Notes: generated by a model from the letters alone, not told the origin. A stretch of DNA of 64,000 nucleotides from Pseudomonas fluorescens (GCF_002022275.1 NZ_MSDF01000017.1:177318-241317); one strand, 5' to 3'; shown: positions 34,703 to 44,616, counted from the stretch's first letter. Translations and numbers: made by a program.

Positions 34703-35551
34703 ATGTCCTTTGCGGTAATTCAAATGGTCAGCCAGAGTGATGTGCTGGCCAATCTGGCCCAGGCCCGGCGGTTGCTGGAGCAAGCGGCGGCGGGTGGTGC
34801 GAAGCTTGCGGTGCTGCCGGAAAACTTTGCTGCCATGGGCCGCCGCGACGTGGCTGATATCGGCCGTGCCGAAGCGTTGGGCGAAGGCCCGATCCTGCCA
34901 TGGTTGAAACAGACCGCCCGCGACCTCACCTTATGGATAGTGGCCGGCACATTGCCGTTGCCGCCAGAAGGCCAACCGAACGCCAAGTCCAACGCTTGCT
35001 CGCTGCTGATCGATGATCGCGGTGAAGTCGTTGCCCGTTACGACAAGCTGCATCTGTTCGATGTCGATGTAGCGGATGCGCGAGGTCGCTATCGGGAATC
35101 CGATGACTATGCTTTCGGGAGCAATGTGGTGGTGGCGGATACGCCCGTCGGTCGGTTGGGCCTGACGGTGTGTTACGACCTGCGTTTCCCCGAGCTGTAC
35201 AGCGAGTTGCGCGCAGCCGGGGCTGAATTGATCACCGCACCCTCGGCCTTTACGGCGGTGACCGGCGCCGCCCATTGGGATGTGCTGATTCGCGCTCGGG
35301 CCATCGAGACCCAGTGCTATGTGCTGGCGGCGGCGCAAGGTGGTGTGCACCCGGGGCCGCGCGAGACCCATGGGCACGCGGCGATTGTCGACCCGTGGGG
35401 GCGTGTGCTGACACAACAGGATACAGGCGAAGCGGTGTTGCTTGCCGATCGCGACAGCAGTGAACAGGCGTCGATACGGGCGCGCATGCCGGTGGTCAAC
35501 CACCGGCGCTTTTTCTCGCAGGGCGCACAGCGACCTGCTTCGGAACGATGA
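34703..35551 (+). CDS. Nitrilase-family carbon-nitrogen hydrolase
   Basis: Amidase of the nitrilase superfamily, 282 residues. The catalytic triad is Glu40 (VLPENFA), Lys115 (YDKLHLFD) and Cys157 ([11 protein letters not shown]). The DKLHLFDVD and DLRFPE context resembles the YbeM/Nit1 branch, which includes deaminated-glutathione amidases. That role is inferred. The stop lies 16 bases before tldD. The ATG at 34703 is chosen over one at 34679 because the family starts directly before the first strand (FAVIQM). Confidence 0.9.
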   Translation: MSFAVIQMVSQSDVLANLAQARRLLEQAAAGGAKLAVLPENFAAMGRRDVADIGRAEALGEGPILPWLKQTARDLTLWIVAGTLPLPPEGQPNAKSNACSLLIDDRGEVVARYDKLHLFDVDVADARGRYRESDDYAFGSNVVVADTPVGRLGLTVCYDLRFPELYSELRAAGAELITAPSAFTAVTGAAHWDVLIRARAIETQCYVLAAAQGGVHPGPRETHGHAAIVDPWGRVLTQQDTGEAVLLADRDSSEQASIRARMPVVNHRRFFSQGAQRPASER

Positions 35552-35567
35552 ATTTAAGGCCAAACCT

Positions 35568-37010
35568 ATGAGCGAGTTGTTGTCCTCAGTCAGTGATCAC
35601 CTCCTGGCACCCGGTGGCGTGACCATCGAAAGCTTGCAAACCGTGCTCGGCGATCTGGCCGGGCCGGGTATCGATGCGGCCGATCTGTATTTTCAGGGGC
35701 AGATATCCGAGTCATGGGCCTTGGAAGACGGCATCGTCAAGGAAGGCAGTTTCAACCTCGATCAAGGCGTGGGCGTGCGCGCGCAATCCGGTGAAAAGAC
35801 CGGTTTTGCCTACAGCAACGCAATCACCCTTGAAGCCCTGGGGCTGGCCGCTCGTGCGGCGCGCTCGATTTCCCGTGCCGGCCAGAATGGCACGGTGCAG
35901 GCATTCAGCACCCAGGACGTCGCCCAGCTTTACGCGCCGGACAACCCTCTGGAAGTGATCAGCCGCGCTGAAAAAGTCGACTTGCTCAAGCGTATCGACG
36001 CCGCCACCCGCGCCCTCGACCCGCGTATTCAGCAGGTCACGGTCAGCATGGCTGGCGTGTGGGAGCGCATTCTGGTGGCTTCCACCGATGGCGGGCTGGC
36101 AGCGGATGTGCGGCCGCTGGTGCGTTTCAACGTCAGCGTGATCGTCGAGCAGAACGGTCGCCGTGAGCGCGGCGGCCATGGCGGCGGCGGACGTACCGAC
36201 TACCGTTATTTCCTGGCGGAAGACCGTGCCATGGGTTATGCCCGTGAGGCGTTGCGCCAGGCGCTGGTCAACCTTGAAGCCATTCCGGCACCGGCAGGTA
36301 CTTTGCCGGTGGTGCTGGGTTCGGGTTGGTCGGGGGTTTTGTTGCACGAAGCAGTGGGCCACGGCCTGGAAGGCGACTTCAACCGCAAGGGCAGTTCGGC
36401 CTACAGCGGGCGCATGGGTGAAATGGTCGCGTCCAAGCTTTGCACGATTGTCGATGACGGCACCCTGGCCGGTCGCCGTGGCTCGCTGAGCGTCGACGAC
36501 GAAGGCACACCGACCGAATGCACGACGTTGATTGAAAACGGTGTGCTCAAGGGCTACATGCAGGACAAGCTCAACGCGCGGCTGATGGGTGTGGCGCGTA
36601 CCGGTAACGGCCGTCGCGAGTCTTACGCGCACCTGCCGATGCCGCGCATGACCAACACCTACATGCTCGGTGGCGAAAGCGACCCGGCGGAAATCATTGC
36701 CTCGGTAAAACGCGGCATCTACTGCGCCAACCTCGGCGGCGGTCAAGTGGACATCACCAGCGGCAAGTTCGTGTTCTCCACCAGCGAGGCGTACCTGATC
36801 GAAGACGGCAAGATTACCGCGCCGGTCAAAGGGGCGACGTTGATTGGTAACGGGCCTGAGGCCATGAGCAAGGTGTCGATGGTCGGTAACGACCTGTCGC
36901 TGGACAGCGGCGTGGGCACGTGCGGCAAGGATGGGCAGTCGGTGCCGGTGGGTGTCGGCCAGCCAACGCTGAAAATTGATGCGATCACCGTGGGTGGCAC
37001 GGGGTCGTAA
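35568..37010 (+). CDS. tldD: Metalloprotease TldD
   Basis: Catalytic half of the TldD/TldE (PmbA) protease, which unfolds and cuts peptides, matures microcin B17 in E. coli and degrades the CcdA antitoxin. Its 480 residues hold the zinc motif HEAVGH (His260, Glu261, His265). A Gly/His-rich loop [15 protein letters not shown] comes before it. The partner pmbA lies 0.7 kb downstream, beyond darP on the other strand. Confidence 0.97.
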   Translation: MSELLSSVSDHLLAPGGVTIESLQTVLGDLAGPGIDAADLYFQGQISESWALEDGIVKEGSFNLDQGVGVRAQSGEKTGFAYSNAITLEALGLAARAARSISRAGQNGTVQAFSTQDVAQLYAPDNPLEVISRAEKVDLLKRIDAATRALDPRIQQVTVSMAGVWERILVASTDGGLAADVRPLVRFNVSVIVEQNGRRERGGHGGGGRTDYRYFLAEDRAMGYAREALRQALVNLEAIPAPAGTLPVVLGSGWSGVLLHEAVGHGLEGDFNRKGSSAYSGRMGEMVASKLCTIVDDGTLAGRRGSLSVDDEGTPTECTTLIENGVLKGYMQDKLNARLMGVARTGNGRRESYAHLPMPRMTNTYMLGGESDPAEIIASVKRGIYCANLGGGQVDITSGKFVFSTSEAYLIEDGKITAPVKGATLIGNGPEAMSKVSMVGNDLSLDSGVGTCGKDGQSVPVGVGQPTLKIDAITVGGTGS

Positions 37011-37021
37011 AGCGGGAGCTT

Positions 37022-37044
37022 CGGGTGGCGAAGGCCGCCACCCG
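37022..37044. terminator. Hairpin between convergent tldD and darP
   Basis: CGGGTGGC (37022-37029) and GCCACCCG (37037-37044) pair perfectly around a 7-base loop. No T run follows on either strand, so termination strength is uncertain. Confidence 0.45.
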
Positions 37045-37054
37045 GGGAAGAGGA

Positions 37055-37576
37055 TCAGCGCAGGCCGCGTTGAGTCTCGTCCAGCTCACGGATGTACTTG
37101 AAAATTTTACGGCTGGTGGCGGGCGCCTTGTTATGCGCCTGCTCGTGCTGGGCCTGACGGATCAGGGAGCGCAGTTGCTGGCGGTCCGCGTCCGGGTAGT
37201 CCAGCACGAATTTCTCCAGCACCGCGTCATCGCCCGCGATCAGGCGGTCACGCCAACGTTCCAGGTTATGGAAACGTTCGTTGTATTGGCGAGTGGAGGC
37301 ATCGGTTTGATCAAGCAATGCCAGAATCGCGTCAGTGTCCTGATCGCGCATCAGCTTGCCGATAAACATGATGTGCCGTTTACGCGCGATATTCGCGGTG
37401 TGCTTGGGTGCGTCCGCAAGCGCCCGGCGCATTTCGTCGGTCAGTGGCAGTTTTGCAATCAAGTCTTTTTTGAGCGTTGTGAGGCGCTCGCCGAGATCAA
37501 CCAGAGCATGCAGCTCGCGTTTGACCTGGGTTTTGCTTTTCTCCCCATCGAGGGAGTCGTCGTAAGAATCAACCAT
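37055..37576 (-). CDS. darP: Ribosome-associated protein DarP (YjgA/DUF615)
   Basis: Small, charged, mostly helical protein of 173 residues from the ATG at 37576. In E. coli it joins late 50S subunit assembly intermediates and helps shape the peptidyl-transferase centre. Family features are [20 protein letters not shown] near the N-terminus and [14 protein letters not shown] in the middle. It is transcribed towards tldD and away from pmbA, whose neighbourhood it shares in many gammaproteobacteria. Confidence 0.93.
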   Translation of the reverse strand: MVDSYDDSLDGEKSKTQVKRELHALVDLGERLTTLKKDLIAKLPLTDEMRRALADAPKHTANIARKRHIMFIGKLMRDQDTDAILALLDQTDASTRQYNERFHNLERWRDRLIAGDDAVLEKFVLDYPDADRQQLRSLIRQAQHEQAHNKAPATSRKIFKYIRELDETQRGLR

Positions 37577-37684
37577 GGTGGCAGTCCGCAAAGAAACGCC
37601 GCCATGATAACCAGTCGGGGGCCGCTTGTCCGGCCCGGTCGTTCGATGGCCTTAACCGAAAGCAGAATTTGAGTGGAGAAAACC

Positions 37685-39031
37685 ATGAGTGCAGCCCAAA
37701 GCGTCGGTCCGCAAGCGTTACCGGCACTGCAGGAACAAGTCGAGCAGATCATTGCCGAGGCCAAACGCCAGGGGGCCAGTGCCTGTGAAGTGGCTGTGTC
37801 ACTGGAGCAGGGGTTGTCGACATCGGTGCGCCAGCGGGAAGTGGAAACCGTCGAATTCAACCGTGACCAAGGGTTTGGCATCACTTTGTACGTGGGGCAG
37901 CGCAAAGGCTCGGCCAGCACCTCGGCCAGCGGCCCTGAAGCGATTCGCGAGACAGTCGCCGCTGCCTTGGCGATCGCCAAGCACACTTCCGAAGATGAAA
38001 GCTCGGGTTTGGCCGACAAGGCGCTGATGGCGAAGGATCTGCAAGACTTTGATCTGTTCCACGCCTGGGACATCACACCCGAGCAAGCCATTGAAAAGGC
38101 GCTGATCTGCGAAGCGGCCGCGTTCGACGCCGATGCCCGCATCAAGAACGCCGATGGCACCACGTTGAGCACCCATCAGGGCTGTCGCGTGTATGGCAAC
38201 AGTCATGGTTTTATCGGCGGTTACGCTTCCACTCGTCATAGCTTGAGCTGCGTGATGATCGCTGAGGCCAATGGCCAGATGCAGCGCGACTACTGGTATG
38301 ACGTGAACCGCCAGGGCGATTTGCTGGCCGACCCGGTCAGCATTGGTCAGCGGGCTGCACAGCGCGCCGCAAGCCGACTGGGCGCTCGCCCGGTGCCGAC
38401 GTGTGAAGTACCGGTGCTGTTTTCCGCAGAACTGGCCGGTGGTTTGTTCGGCAGCTTCCTGGGGGCGATTTCCGGGGGCAACCTGTACCGCAAGTCTTCG
38501 TTCCTTGAGGGGGCAATCGGCCAGAAGCTGTTTCCTGAGTGGCTGACCATCGATGAGCGCCCGCACCTGATGCGCGCCATGGGCAGCTCGTCGTTTGACG
38601 GTGACGGCCTGGCCACCTATGCCAAACCATTCGTCGAGAAGGGCGAATTGGTGTCTTACGTGCTCGGTACTTACGCTGGCCGCAAGCTCGGCCTGCCAAG
38701 CACTGCCAACTCCGGTGGTGTTCACAACCTGTTCGTCACCCACGGCGACGAAGACCAGGCGGCGTTGTTGCGTCGCATGGGCCGTGGCTTGCTGGTGACC
38801 GAATTGATGGGCAGCGGCCTGAATATGGTCACCGGTGATTACTCGCGTGGCGCGGCAGGTTTTTGGGTGGAAAACGGTGAGATCCAATTCGCCGTCCAGG
38901 AAGTGACCATCGCCGGCAATATGCGCGATATGTTCAAGCAGATCGTTGCCGTGGGTAATGATTTGGAACTGCGCAGCAACATTCGCACCGGTTCGGTGCT
39001 GATTGAGCGGATGACCGTCGCGGGCAGCTAA
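37685..39031 (+). CDS. pmbA: Metalloprotease subunit PmbA (TldE)
   Basis: Non-catalytic partner of TldD, 448 residues, same fold without the HExxxH zinc motif: the matching place reads SAELAGGLFGSFLGA. The hetero-dimer threads substrate peptides. The N-terminal region (ASACEVAVSLEQGLSTSVR) and C-terminal GSGLNMVTGDYSRGAAGFWV are typical. A strong terminator follows. Confidence 0.96.
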   Translation: MSAAQSVGPQALPALQEQVEQIIAEAKRQGASACEVAVSLEQGLSTSVRQREVETVEFNRDQGFGITLYVGQRKGSASTSASGPEAIRETVAAALAIAKHTSEDESSGLADKALMAKDLQDFDLFHAWDITPEQAIEKALICEAAAFDADARIKNADGTTLSTHQGCRVYGNSHGFIGGYASTRHSLSCVMIAEANGQMQRDYWYDVNRQGDLLADPVSIGQRAAQRAASRLGARPVPTCEVPVLFSAELAGGLFGSFLGAISGGNLYRKSSFLEGAIGQKLFPEWLTIDERPHLMRAMGSSSFDGDGLATYAKPFVEKGELVSYVLGTYAGRKLGLPSTANSGGVHNLFVTHGDEDQAALLRRMGRGLLVTELMGSGLNMVTGDYSRGAAGFWVENGEIQFAVQEVTIAGNMRDMFKQIVAVGNDLELRSNIRTGSVLIERMTVAGS

Positions 39032-39053
39032 CCCTCACAACGCTTCAAGAAAG

Positions 39054-39086
39054 GCGCGCCATCATTCAGCTGGCGCGCTTTTTTTT
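39054..39086 (+). terminator. Terminator after pmbA
   Basis: GCGCGCCA (39054-39061) pairs with TGGCGCGC (39071-39078), followed by eight T residues. Confidence 0.9.
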
Positions 39087-39124
39087 GGCCGCTCCATAAG
39101 CGGATTAATGCACTGCGCTTGTTT

Positions 39125-39156
39125 TGATTCTCAATATCATTTAATAATAAATATCA
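39125..39156 (+). promoter_or_regulatory. Tandem Fur boxes before fagA-fumC-orfX-sodA
   Basis: Two sites match the 7-1-7 Fur motif TGATAATnATTATCA: TGATTCTCAATATCA (39125-39139, 11 of 14) and TAATAATAAATATCA (39142-39156, 12 of 14). The second ends 20 bases before the fagA start. The region is much more AT-rich than its surroundings. The homologous P. aeruginosa operon is known to be Fur-regulated. Confidence 0.8.
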
Positions 39157-39176
39157 TTACCGAATGAGCGTGGATC

Positions 39177-39572
39177 ATGAGTTCTGTCCTGCATGAGGAT
39201 CCGTACCTGGAAAGCTGGCGCTGGATGAGTCGTCAAATTCGCTGCGGGCTCGATCCCAATGAACCGCGCCTCATCGAGCATTACCTCAATGAAGGTCGGT
39301 ACCTGGCGTGTTGCACGGCGACCCACCCGTGGACGATCGCTGAAACGTCGTTTCGGCTGCTGATTGATACCGCCAGCGATATCGCCTTGCCCTGGCACTG
39401 GCGCTCCCTGTGCCTGGATCAGGCGTGGCGCCCGCTGCGTGATCTGGAAAAACTCTCTCACTGTGCCTGCCGCCTCAAGCGCTGGCAGACCTTTGCCTGG
39501 CAATTGGCGACCTGCGAATTGCTGCCTTCCCTTTCTGTTTCTGACTTGGTGCAAGGATCTAACGATGAGTAA
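39177..39572 (+). CDS. fagA: Fur-associated protein FagA
   Basis: First gene of the iron-starvation operon, 131 residues, function unknown. The sequence is rich in Trp, Cys, His and Leu (for example RYLACCTATHPWTIAETSF and LEKLSHCACRLKRW), without signal peptide or membrane helix. The four cysteines (pairs at about 45-46 and near 97-99) could hold metal, but this is speculation. The name follows the P. aeruginosa fagA-fumC-orfX-sodA operon. The last eight bases overlap fumC. Confidence 0.88.
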   Translation: MSSVLHEDPYLESWRWMSRQIRCGLDPNEPRLIEHYLNEGRYLACCTATHPWTIAETSFRLLIDTASDIALPWHWRSLCLDQAWRPLRDLEKLSHCACRLKRWQTFAWQLATCELLPSLSVSDLVQGSNDE

Positions 39573-40941
39573 CACCCGTATCGAACGCGACAGCATGGGC
39601 GAACTGCAAGTGCCCGCCGAAGCGCTGTATGGCGCCCAAACCCAGCGCGCGGTGAACAATTTTCCGATCAGCCACCAACGCATGCCGGCGCAATTTATCC
39701 GCGCCCTCATCCTGGCGAAAACCGCTGCTGCCAAGGTTAACGTCGACCTCAAGCAAATCAGCGAAGGGCAGGGCAAAGCCATCGTCGACGCTGCCCAAGG
39801 CTTGCTCGAAGGCGATTTCATGCAGCATTTCCCGGTGGATATCTTCCAGACCGGCTCCGGCACCAGTTCCAACATGAACGCCAATGAAGTCATTGCGACC
39901 CTCGCCAGCCGTTTGCTTGGCGAGGCGGTCAACCCCAATGACCATGTGAACTGCGGCCAGAGCAGCAACGACATCATCCCGACCACGATCCACGTCAGCG
40001 CCGCGCTGGTGCTGCATGAGCAAACGCTGCCGGCCCTGTTGCATCTGGTGCAGGTCATTGAACACAAGGCTGAGGAGGTCCACCCGTTTATCAAGACGGG
40101 TCGCACGCACTTGATGGACGCCATGCCGGTGCGCATGAGCCAGGTGCTCAACGGCTGGGCGCAGCAGCTCAAGGCCAATATCGGCCACTTGCAAAACTTG
40201 CTGCCAAGCCTGCAGGCGCTGGCCCAAGGCGGCACAGCGGTCGGAACCGGGATCAACGCACACCCGGAATTCGCGGCGCGTTTCAGCGTGCAACTGAGCA
40301 GCTTGACCGGCGTGAAATTCACCCCCGGCAAAAACCTGTTCGCGCTGATCGGCTCTCAGGACACCGCTGTCGCCGTCTCCGGCCAATTGAAAGCCACTGC
40401 CGTGTCGCTGATGAAAATCGCTAACGACCTGCGCTGGATGAACTCCGGCCCGCTCGCCGGCCTGGGTGAAATCGAACTGGAAGGCCTGCAGCCGGGCTCT
40501 TCGATCATGCCCGGCAAGGTCAACCCGGTGATCCCGGAAGCCACCGCCATGGTTGCCGCTCAGGTAATCGGCAATGACACGGTGATAACCGTTGCAGGCC
40601 AGTCGGGTAATTTCGAGCTGAATGTGATGTTGCCGATCATTGCCCAGAACCTCATCAGCAGCCTCGAACTGCTGGCCAATTCCAGCCGCCTGTTGGCCGA
40701 TAAAGCCATCGCCAGCTTCAAGGTCAATGAAGCCAAGCTCAAGGAAGCGCTGTCACGCAACCCGATTCTGGTCACCGCACTCAACCCGATCATTGGTTAC
40801 CAAAAAGCCGCTGAAATCGCCAAGAAGGCTTATCAGCAGGGGCGTCCGGTGATTGATGTCGCCCTTGAACACACGGACTTGCCGCGCAGCCAACTGGAGA
40901 TCCTGCTGGATCCGGAAAAGCTCACCGCCGGCGGCGTGTAA
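39565..40941 (+). CDS. fumC: Class II fumarate hydratase (iron-free)
   Basis: Homotetrameric fumarase of 458 residues that interconverts fumarate and malate without an iron-sulfur cluster, so it can replace the iron-containing fumarase when iron is short or oxidants are present. Signature GSSIMPGKVNPV is present, as are TGSGTSSNMNANEV and TGRTHLMDAMPVRM. The ATG at 39565 overlaps the end of fagA. Upstream Fur boxes indicate induction by iron starvation. Confidence 0.98.
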   Translation: MSNTRIERDSMGELQVPAEALYGAQTQRAVNNFPISHQRMPAQFIRALILAKTAAAKVNVDLKQISEGQGKAIVDAAQGLLEGDFMQHFPVDIFQTGSGTSSNMNANEVIATLASRLLGEAVNPNDHVNCGQSSNDIIPTTIHVSAALVLHEQTLPALLHLVQVIEHKAEEVHPFIKTGRTHLMDAMPVRMSQVLNGWAQQLKANIGHLQNLLPSLQALAQGGTAVGTGINAHPEFAARFSVQLSSLTGVKFTPGKNLFALIGSQDTAVAVSGQLKATAVSLMKIANDLRWMNSGPLAGLGEIELEGLQPGSSIMPGKVNPVIPEATAMVAAQVIGNDTVITVAGQSGNFELNVMLPIIAQNLISSLELLANSSRLLADKAIASFKVNEAKLKEALSRNPILVTALNPIIGYQKAAEIAKKAYQQGRPVIDVALEHTDLPRSQLEILLDPEKLTAGGV

Positions 40942-40968
40942 TCACCGACCCTGCTTTGGAGGCTCACC

Positions 40969-41412
40969 ATGGAGCACTGGAAACGCACGATCGAACGAGC
41001 CAATCGCTGCTTTATGGCAGGTGAATTGGTCGACGCGCGCGAGGCCTATCTGCAAGCCCTGGCCCTGGCACAAGTATTGTTCGAGCGCTGGGCGGATGCC
41101 GACGAAGCAGTGGCGGCGTGCGTTATTTCCCACCACAACCTGGCCGACCTGCACCTGCGCCTGAATCAGCCGGAAGAGAGTGCGGAATACCTCTGCGCGA
41201 TCCATCAGCGCCTTTTACAGACCATGCAGGACCCGCGCCTGAGCCCGCAATTGCGTGAGGCAGCATTGCGCCAAAGCAGCAAGACCTACGTTGAATTGTT
41301 GAATTTCATCAGCGACCACGGCGAGTACCCACGTACCCATCGCCTGCTGGGCGGTACTGCGACGCAACCGGATGTGTCGACCCGCAACAGCCCTTATTAC
41401 GGAGCTCATTGA
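40969..41412 (+). CDS. Conserved hypothetical (orfX) of the fumC-sodA operon
   Basis: Helical protein of 147 residues between fumC and sodA. The first 80 residues look like two TPR-type helical pairs ([21 protein letters not shown] and [18 protein letters not shown]). No catalytic motif, signal or membrane segment is seen. The ribosome-binding site GGAGG is strong. It stops just before sodA. Its place in a Fur-regulated antioxidant operon suggests a helper for FumC or SodA, perhaps in assembly or metal loading. That is inference. Confidence 0.88.
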   Translation: MEHWKRTIERANRCFMAGELVDAREAYLQALALAQVLFERWADADEAVAACVISHHNLADLHLRLNQPEESAEYLCAIHQRLLQTMQDPRLSPQLREAALRQSSKTYVELLNFISDHGEYPRTHRLLGGTATQPDVSTRNSPYYGAH

Positions 41413-41413
41413 T

Positions 41414-42025
41414 ATGACTTACACCTTGCCCGCATTGCCGTACGCCTACGATGCCCTGGAGCCGCATATCGATGCGCAAACCATGGAAATTCACTACACC
41501 AAGCACCATCAGACCTACATTAACAACCTCAATGCGGCCGTCGAGGGCACCGAGTTCGCCGGTTGGCCAGTGGAAAAGTTGGTGTCCAGTGTCCAGCAAT
41601 TGCCAGAAAAGCTGCGCGCAGCGGTGATCAACCAGGGCGGCGGGCACGCCAACCATTCGTTGTTCTGGGCGGTGATGTCACCCACAGGCGGCGGCAAGCC
41701 TGAGGGCGCGCTGGGTAAGGCGGTTGATGAGCAACTCGGCGGCTACGACAGCTTCAAGGAAGCGTTCACCAAGGCTGCCTTGACGCGTTTCGGCAGTGGC
41801 TGGGCCTGGCTGAGCGTCACCCCGCAAAAGACCCTGGTGGTAGAAAGCAGTGGTAATCAGGACAGCCCGCTGATGAGTGGCAACACGCCAATCCTGGGGC
41901 TCGACGTCTGGGAACACGCTTACTACCTGCGATACCAGAACCGCCGTCCGGAATACATCAACGCTTTTTATAGCGTCATCAACTGGCCGGAAGTCGCTGC
42001 ACGCTACCAGGCCGCCCTGGCCTGA
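41414..42025 (+). CDS. sodA: Superoxide dismutase, manganese type
   Basis: Cytoplasmic dismutase of 203 residues. Metal ligands are His27, His81 ([10 protein letters not shown]), Asp164 and His168 (DVWEHAY). The [11 protein letters not shown] block and the active-site Gln in GNQDSPL mark the Mn rather than the Fe form. The start immediately follows the end of orfX. Fur control means it is made when iron is scarce, replacing iron-loaded SodB. Confidence 0.97.
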   Translation: MTYTLPALPYAYDALEPHIDAQTMEIHYTKHHQTYINNLNAAVEGTEFAGWPVEKLVSSVQQLPEKLRAAVINQGGGHANHSLFWAVMSPTGGGKPEGALGKAVDEQLGGYDSFKEAFTKAALTRFGSGWAWLSVTPQKTLVVESSGNQDSPLMSGNTPILGLDVWEHAYYLRYQNRRPEYINAFYSVINWPEVAARYQAALA

Positions 42026-42058
42026 TATTTACCCCTATAACAAGATCTAAGGCCGACT

Positions 42059-42952
42059 ATGGGCACTGAAACACTGGCGATCAGCAGCGGACGAATGTTT
42101 CGTTATGCGTTTGGCTCGCTGTTGCTATTGGCAGGCACTGCGTTGCTGGTGGCTCACGGGCTGGCTTGGCTGGACCTTGAACCGCGGATTCTGCGCGCCT
42201 TGCAGGGCGGTGCAATCTGCGCGCTCGGCACGGCGTTAGGCGCGGTGCCGGTGCTGGTGATTCGCCGGATGCCGGTGGCACTGAGCGATACGCTGTTGGG
42301 GTTTGGCGCCGGGGTGATGTTGGCGGCGACAGCGTTTTCGCTGATCGTGCCGGGCATTTCAGCCGCTGAAAGCCTGGGGCTTTCGCCTTGGGGCGCCAGT
42401 GGGCTGATCAGTTTTGGCATTATGCTCGGGGCGTTTGGCTTGTACCTCGTTGATCGAAAGGTCTCGGGTGCGAGCCCGGAAATGTGGGTGGGCACGCCGG
42501 ATAAACCGGTAATCCCGCCGCGTATCTGGCTGTTCGTGTTTGCAATCATCGCCCACAACATCCCGGAAGGCATGGCTGTGGGCGTTTCGGCAGGCGGCGG
42601 TATGCCAGATGCCGATAGCCTGGCCATGGGCATTGCATTGCAAGATGTGCCCGAAGGACTGGTGATTGCGCTGGTATTGGCCGGTGCAGGTATGTCGCGG
42701 GTCAAAGCGTTCCTGATTGGCGCGGCTTCAGGCTTGGTCGAGCCGGTGTTTGCCGTGCTTTGTGCCTGGCTGGTGAGTCTGGCCGAGGTGCTATTGCCGT
42801 TAGGATTGGCGTTGGCTGCGGGCGCGATGCTGTTGGTCGTGACGCATGAGGTCATCCCCGAGTCGCGACGCAATGGTCACGAAAAGCTCGCAAGCCTGGG
42901 GCTGTGCATTGGGTTCTGCTTAATGATGGTAATGGATACCGCGCTGGGATAA
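42059..42952 (+). CDS. ZIP-family metal transporter
   Basis: Inner-membrane divalent metal importer of 297 residues with about eight helices. The binuclear metal site is clear: HNIPEG (His166, Asn167, Glu170) and QDVPEG (Gln195, Asp196, Glu199), plus Met87. The same ligand set, including Gln-Asp in helix 5, is found in Bordetella ZIPB (GufA group). It lies 33 bases after sodA, with no terminator seen between, so it probably belongs to the Fur-regulated operon. The expected role is uptake of Mn or Zn, which would feed SodA. Confidence 0.9.
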   Translation: MGTETLAISSGRMFRYAFGSLLLLAGTALLVAHGLAWLDLEPRILRALQGGAICALGTALGAVPVLVIRRMPVALSDTLLGFGAGVMLAATAFSLIVPGISAAESLGLSPWGASGLISFGIMLGAFGLYLVDRKVSGASPEMWVGTPDKPVIPPRIWLFVFAIIAHNIPEGMAVGVSAGGGMPDADSLAMGIALQDVPEGLVIALVLAGAGMSRVKAFLIGAASGLVEPVFAVLCAWLVSLAEVLLPLGLALAAGAMLLVVTHEVIPESRRNGHEKLASLGLCIGFCLMMVMDTALG

Positions 42953-42975
42953 AGCCCGTCCTGTGCAGGGCGGGC
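42951..42975 (-). terminator. Terminator between ZIP transporter gene and ptsO
   Basis: GCCCGTCCTG and CAGGGCGGGC form a tight hairpin. On the minus strand it is followed by CTTTATC, so it mainly ends the long rpoN-ptsO transcript. Confidence 0.55.
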
Positions 42976-42992
42976 GGCTCCTGCGCAAGGCG

Positions 42993-43265
42993 TTATTCGC
43001 CTTCGTCGAAGAAGTTATTGATCAACGCGACCAGTGCGGCCATTGCTTCATCTTCCTGCTCGCCTTCCGTCTTCAAATGAATCCGGGTGCCCTTACCGGC
43101 GGCCAACATCATCATGGCCATGATGCTCTTGCCATCGACCATGGTTTCCGGCGTGCGTCCGGCGCGAATCTGGCAGGGGAATTGCCCGGCTACGCCGACG
43201 AATTTGGCGGAAGCCCGGGCGTGCAGGCCCAGCTTGTTGATGATTTCAATTTCCAGAGCGGGCAT
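42993..43265 (-). CDS. ptsO: Nitrogen PTS phosphocarrier NPr
   Basis: HPr-like phosphocarrier of 90 residues that passes phosphate from PtsP to PtsN. The phosphorylated histidine is His15 (NKLGLHARASAKF), and the regulatory-serine region reads GKSIMAMMMLAAG. It is a regulatory, not sugar-transporting, branch. Last gene of the rpoN cluster, after rapZ. Confidence 0.95.
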   Translation of the reverse strand: MPALEIEIINKLGLHARASAKFVGVAGQFPCQIRAGRTPETMVDGKSIMAMMMLAAGKGTRIHLKTEGEQEDEAMAALVALINNFFDEGE

Positions 43266-43281
43266 CGCGGGGGTGTTCCTT

Positions 43282-44139
43282 TCAGCTAAGGTCGCGGTGG
43301 CGGACCTGGACGTTCTTGAGGGTTTGTTGCAGCACTTGGCCCAGGCGTTCGGTCAGATAGACAGAACGGTGGTGGCCGCCGGTGCAGCCAATGGCAATGG
43401 TGACATAGGCCCGGTTGCTCGCGGCAAAGCGCGGCAGCCATTTGAGCAGGTAACTGGAGATGTCCTGGAACATCTCTTCCACATCCGGCTGTGCTGCGAG
43501 GTACTCGGCCACCGGTTGATCCAGCCCGGACTGGTCGCGTAACTCCGGCTTCCAATACGGATTGGGCAGGCAGCGCACATCGAACACCAGGTCAGCATCC
43601 ACCGGCATGCCACGTTTGAAGCCAAACGACTCAACCAGAAATGCCGTGCCGGGCTCAGGCTGATTCAGCAGGCGCAGCTTGATGGCATCGCGCAGCTGAT
43701 ACAGGTTCAGGCCGGTGGTGTTGATCTTGAGGTCTGCGAGGTCAATGATCGGCCCCAGCAACGTCGTCTCCTCTTTGATGGCTTCCGCCAGAGAACGATG
43801 CGGGCTGCTTAGAGGGTGACGGCGCCTGGTTTCGGAGAAGCGTTTGAGCAGCGTCTCTTCATCCGCGTCCAGGTACAACACATCACAATGAATGTGCTTG
43901 GCCCGCACTTCTTCGAGCAATTCAGGGAATCGCGAGAGGTGGCTGGGCAGGTTGCGGGCGTCAATCGAAACGGCGACCAGCGGCTGCGCCAGTTCGGTGT
44001 GGATCAGTGCCCGTTCCGCCAATTCCGGCAGCAGACCGGCGGGGAGGTTGTCGATGCAATAGAAGCCGTTGTCCTCAAGGACGTTGAGGGCGGTGCTTTT
44101 ACCCGAGCCGGAACGGCCGCTGACGATGATCAAACGCAT
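43282..44139 (-). CDS. rapZ: RNase adapter protein RapZ
   Basis: P-loop protein of 285 residues. Walker A is GRSGSGKST near the N-terminus. The C-terminal domain has [15 protein letters not shown], where E. coli RapZ binds small RNAs (GlmY/GlmZ) and glucosamine-6-phosphate and directs RNase E. Whether this function holds in pseudomonads, which lack obvious GlmYZ, is unclear. Conserved between ptsN and ptsO; spacing to ptsN is two bases. Confidence 0.95.
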   Translation of the reverse strand: MRLIIVSGRSGSGKSTALNVLEDNGFYCIDNLPAGLLPELAERALIHTELAQPLVAVSIDARNLPSHLSRFPELLEEVRAKHIHCDVLYLDADEETLLKRFSETRRRHPLSSPHRSLAEAIKEETTLLGPIIDLADLKINTTGLNLYQLRDAIKLRLLNQPEPGTAFLVESFGFKRGMPVDADLVFDVRCLPNPYWKPELRDQSGLDQPVAEYLAAQPDVEEMFQDISSYLLKWLPRFAASNRAYVTIAIGCTGGHHRSVYLTERLGQVLQQTLKNVQVRHRDLS

Positions 44140-44141
44140 GA

Positions 44142-44606
44142 TTACTGCCCGTTTTGTTCATCCAATACAACCTGGTAGAGCGCCTCATTGCTTTTGGCGC
44201 TGCGCAGTTTGTCGCGTACTTCCTTGCGATCGAGCATGCTGGCGATCTGCCGGAGCAGTTCCAGATGCGCATCAGTGGCGGCTTGCGGGACCAGCAACAC
44301 GAACAACAGGTCGACCGGTGCGCCGTCGATGGCGTCGAAATCAATGGGTGCATCCAGGTGGAGCAGAGCGCTCACCGGGGATTCACAGCCTTGCAGGCGG
44401 CAGTGAGGAATGGCGATGCCGTTGCCAAAACCGGTCGAGCCGAGTTTTTCACGGGCAATAAGCGCCTCATACACAGCTTGCGTATCCAGTTCGGGCACTT
44501 CGCGGCCGATCAGGTTGGCAATTTGTTCGAGGGCGCGCTTTTTACTGCCGCCCGGCACGTTCACAAGGGAACGGCCGGGGGTCAGGATGGTTTCAAGTCG
44601 GATCAT
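44142..44606 (-). CDS. ptsN: Nitrogen-regulatory EIIA protein PtsN
   Basis: EIIA-type domain of 154 residues phosphorylated by NPr at His68 ([11 protein letters not shown]). It controls potassium transport, carbon/nitrogen balance and other targets by protein contacts. It opens [21 protein letters not shown], as in the family. Located 10 bases after hpf in the rpoN cluster. Confidence 0.96.
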   Translation of the reverse strand: MIRLETILTPGRSLVNVPGGSKKRALEQIANLIGREVPELDTQAVYEALIAREKLGSTGFGNGIAIPHCRLQGCESPVSALLHLDAPIDFDAIDGAPVDLLFVLLVPQAATDAHLELLRQIASMLDRKEVRDKLRSAKSNEALYQVVLDEQNGQ

Positions 44607-44616
44607 GGGGGGAGAG

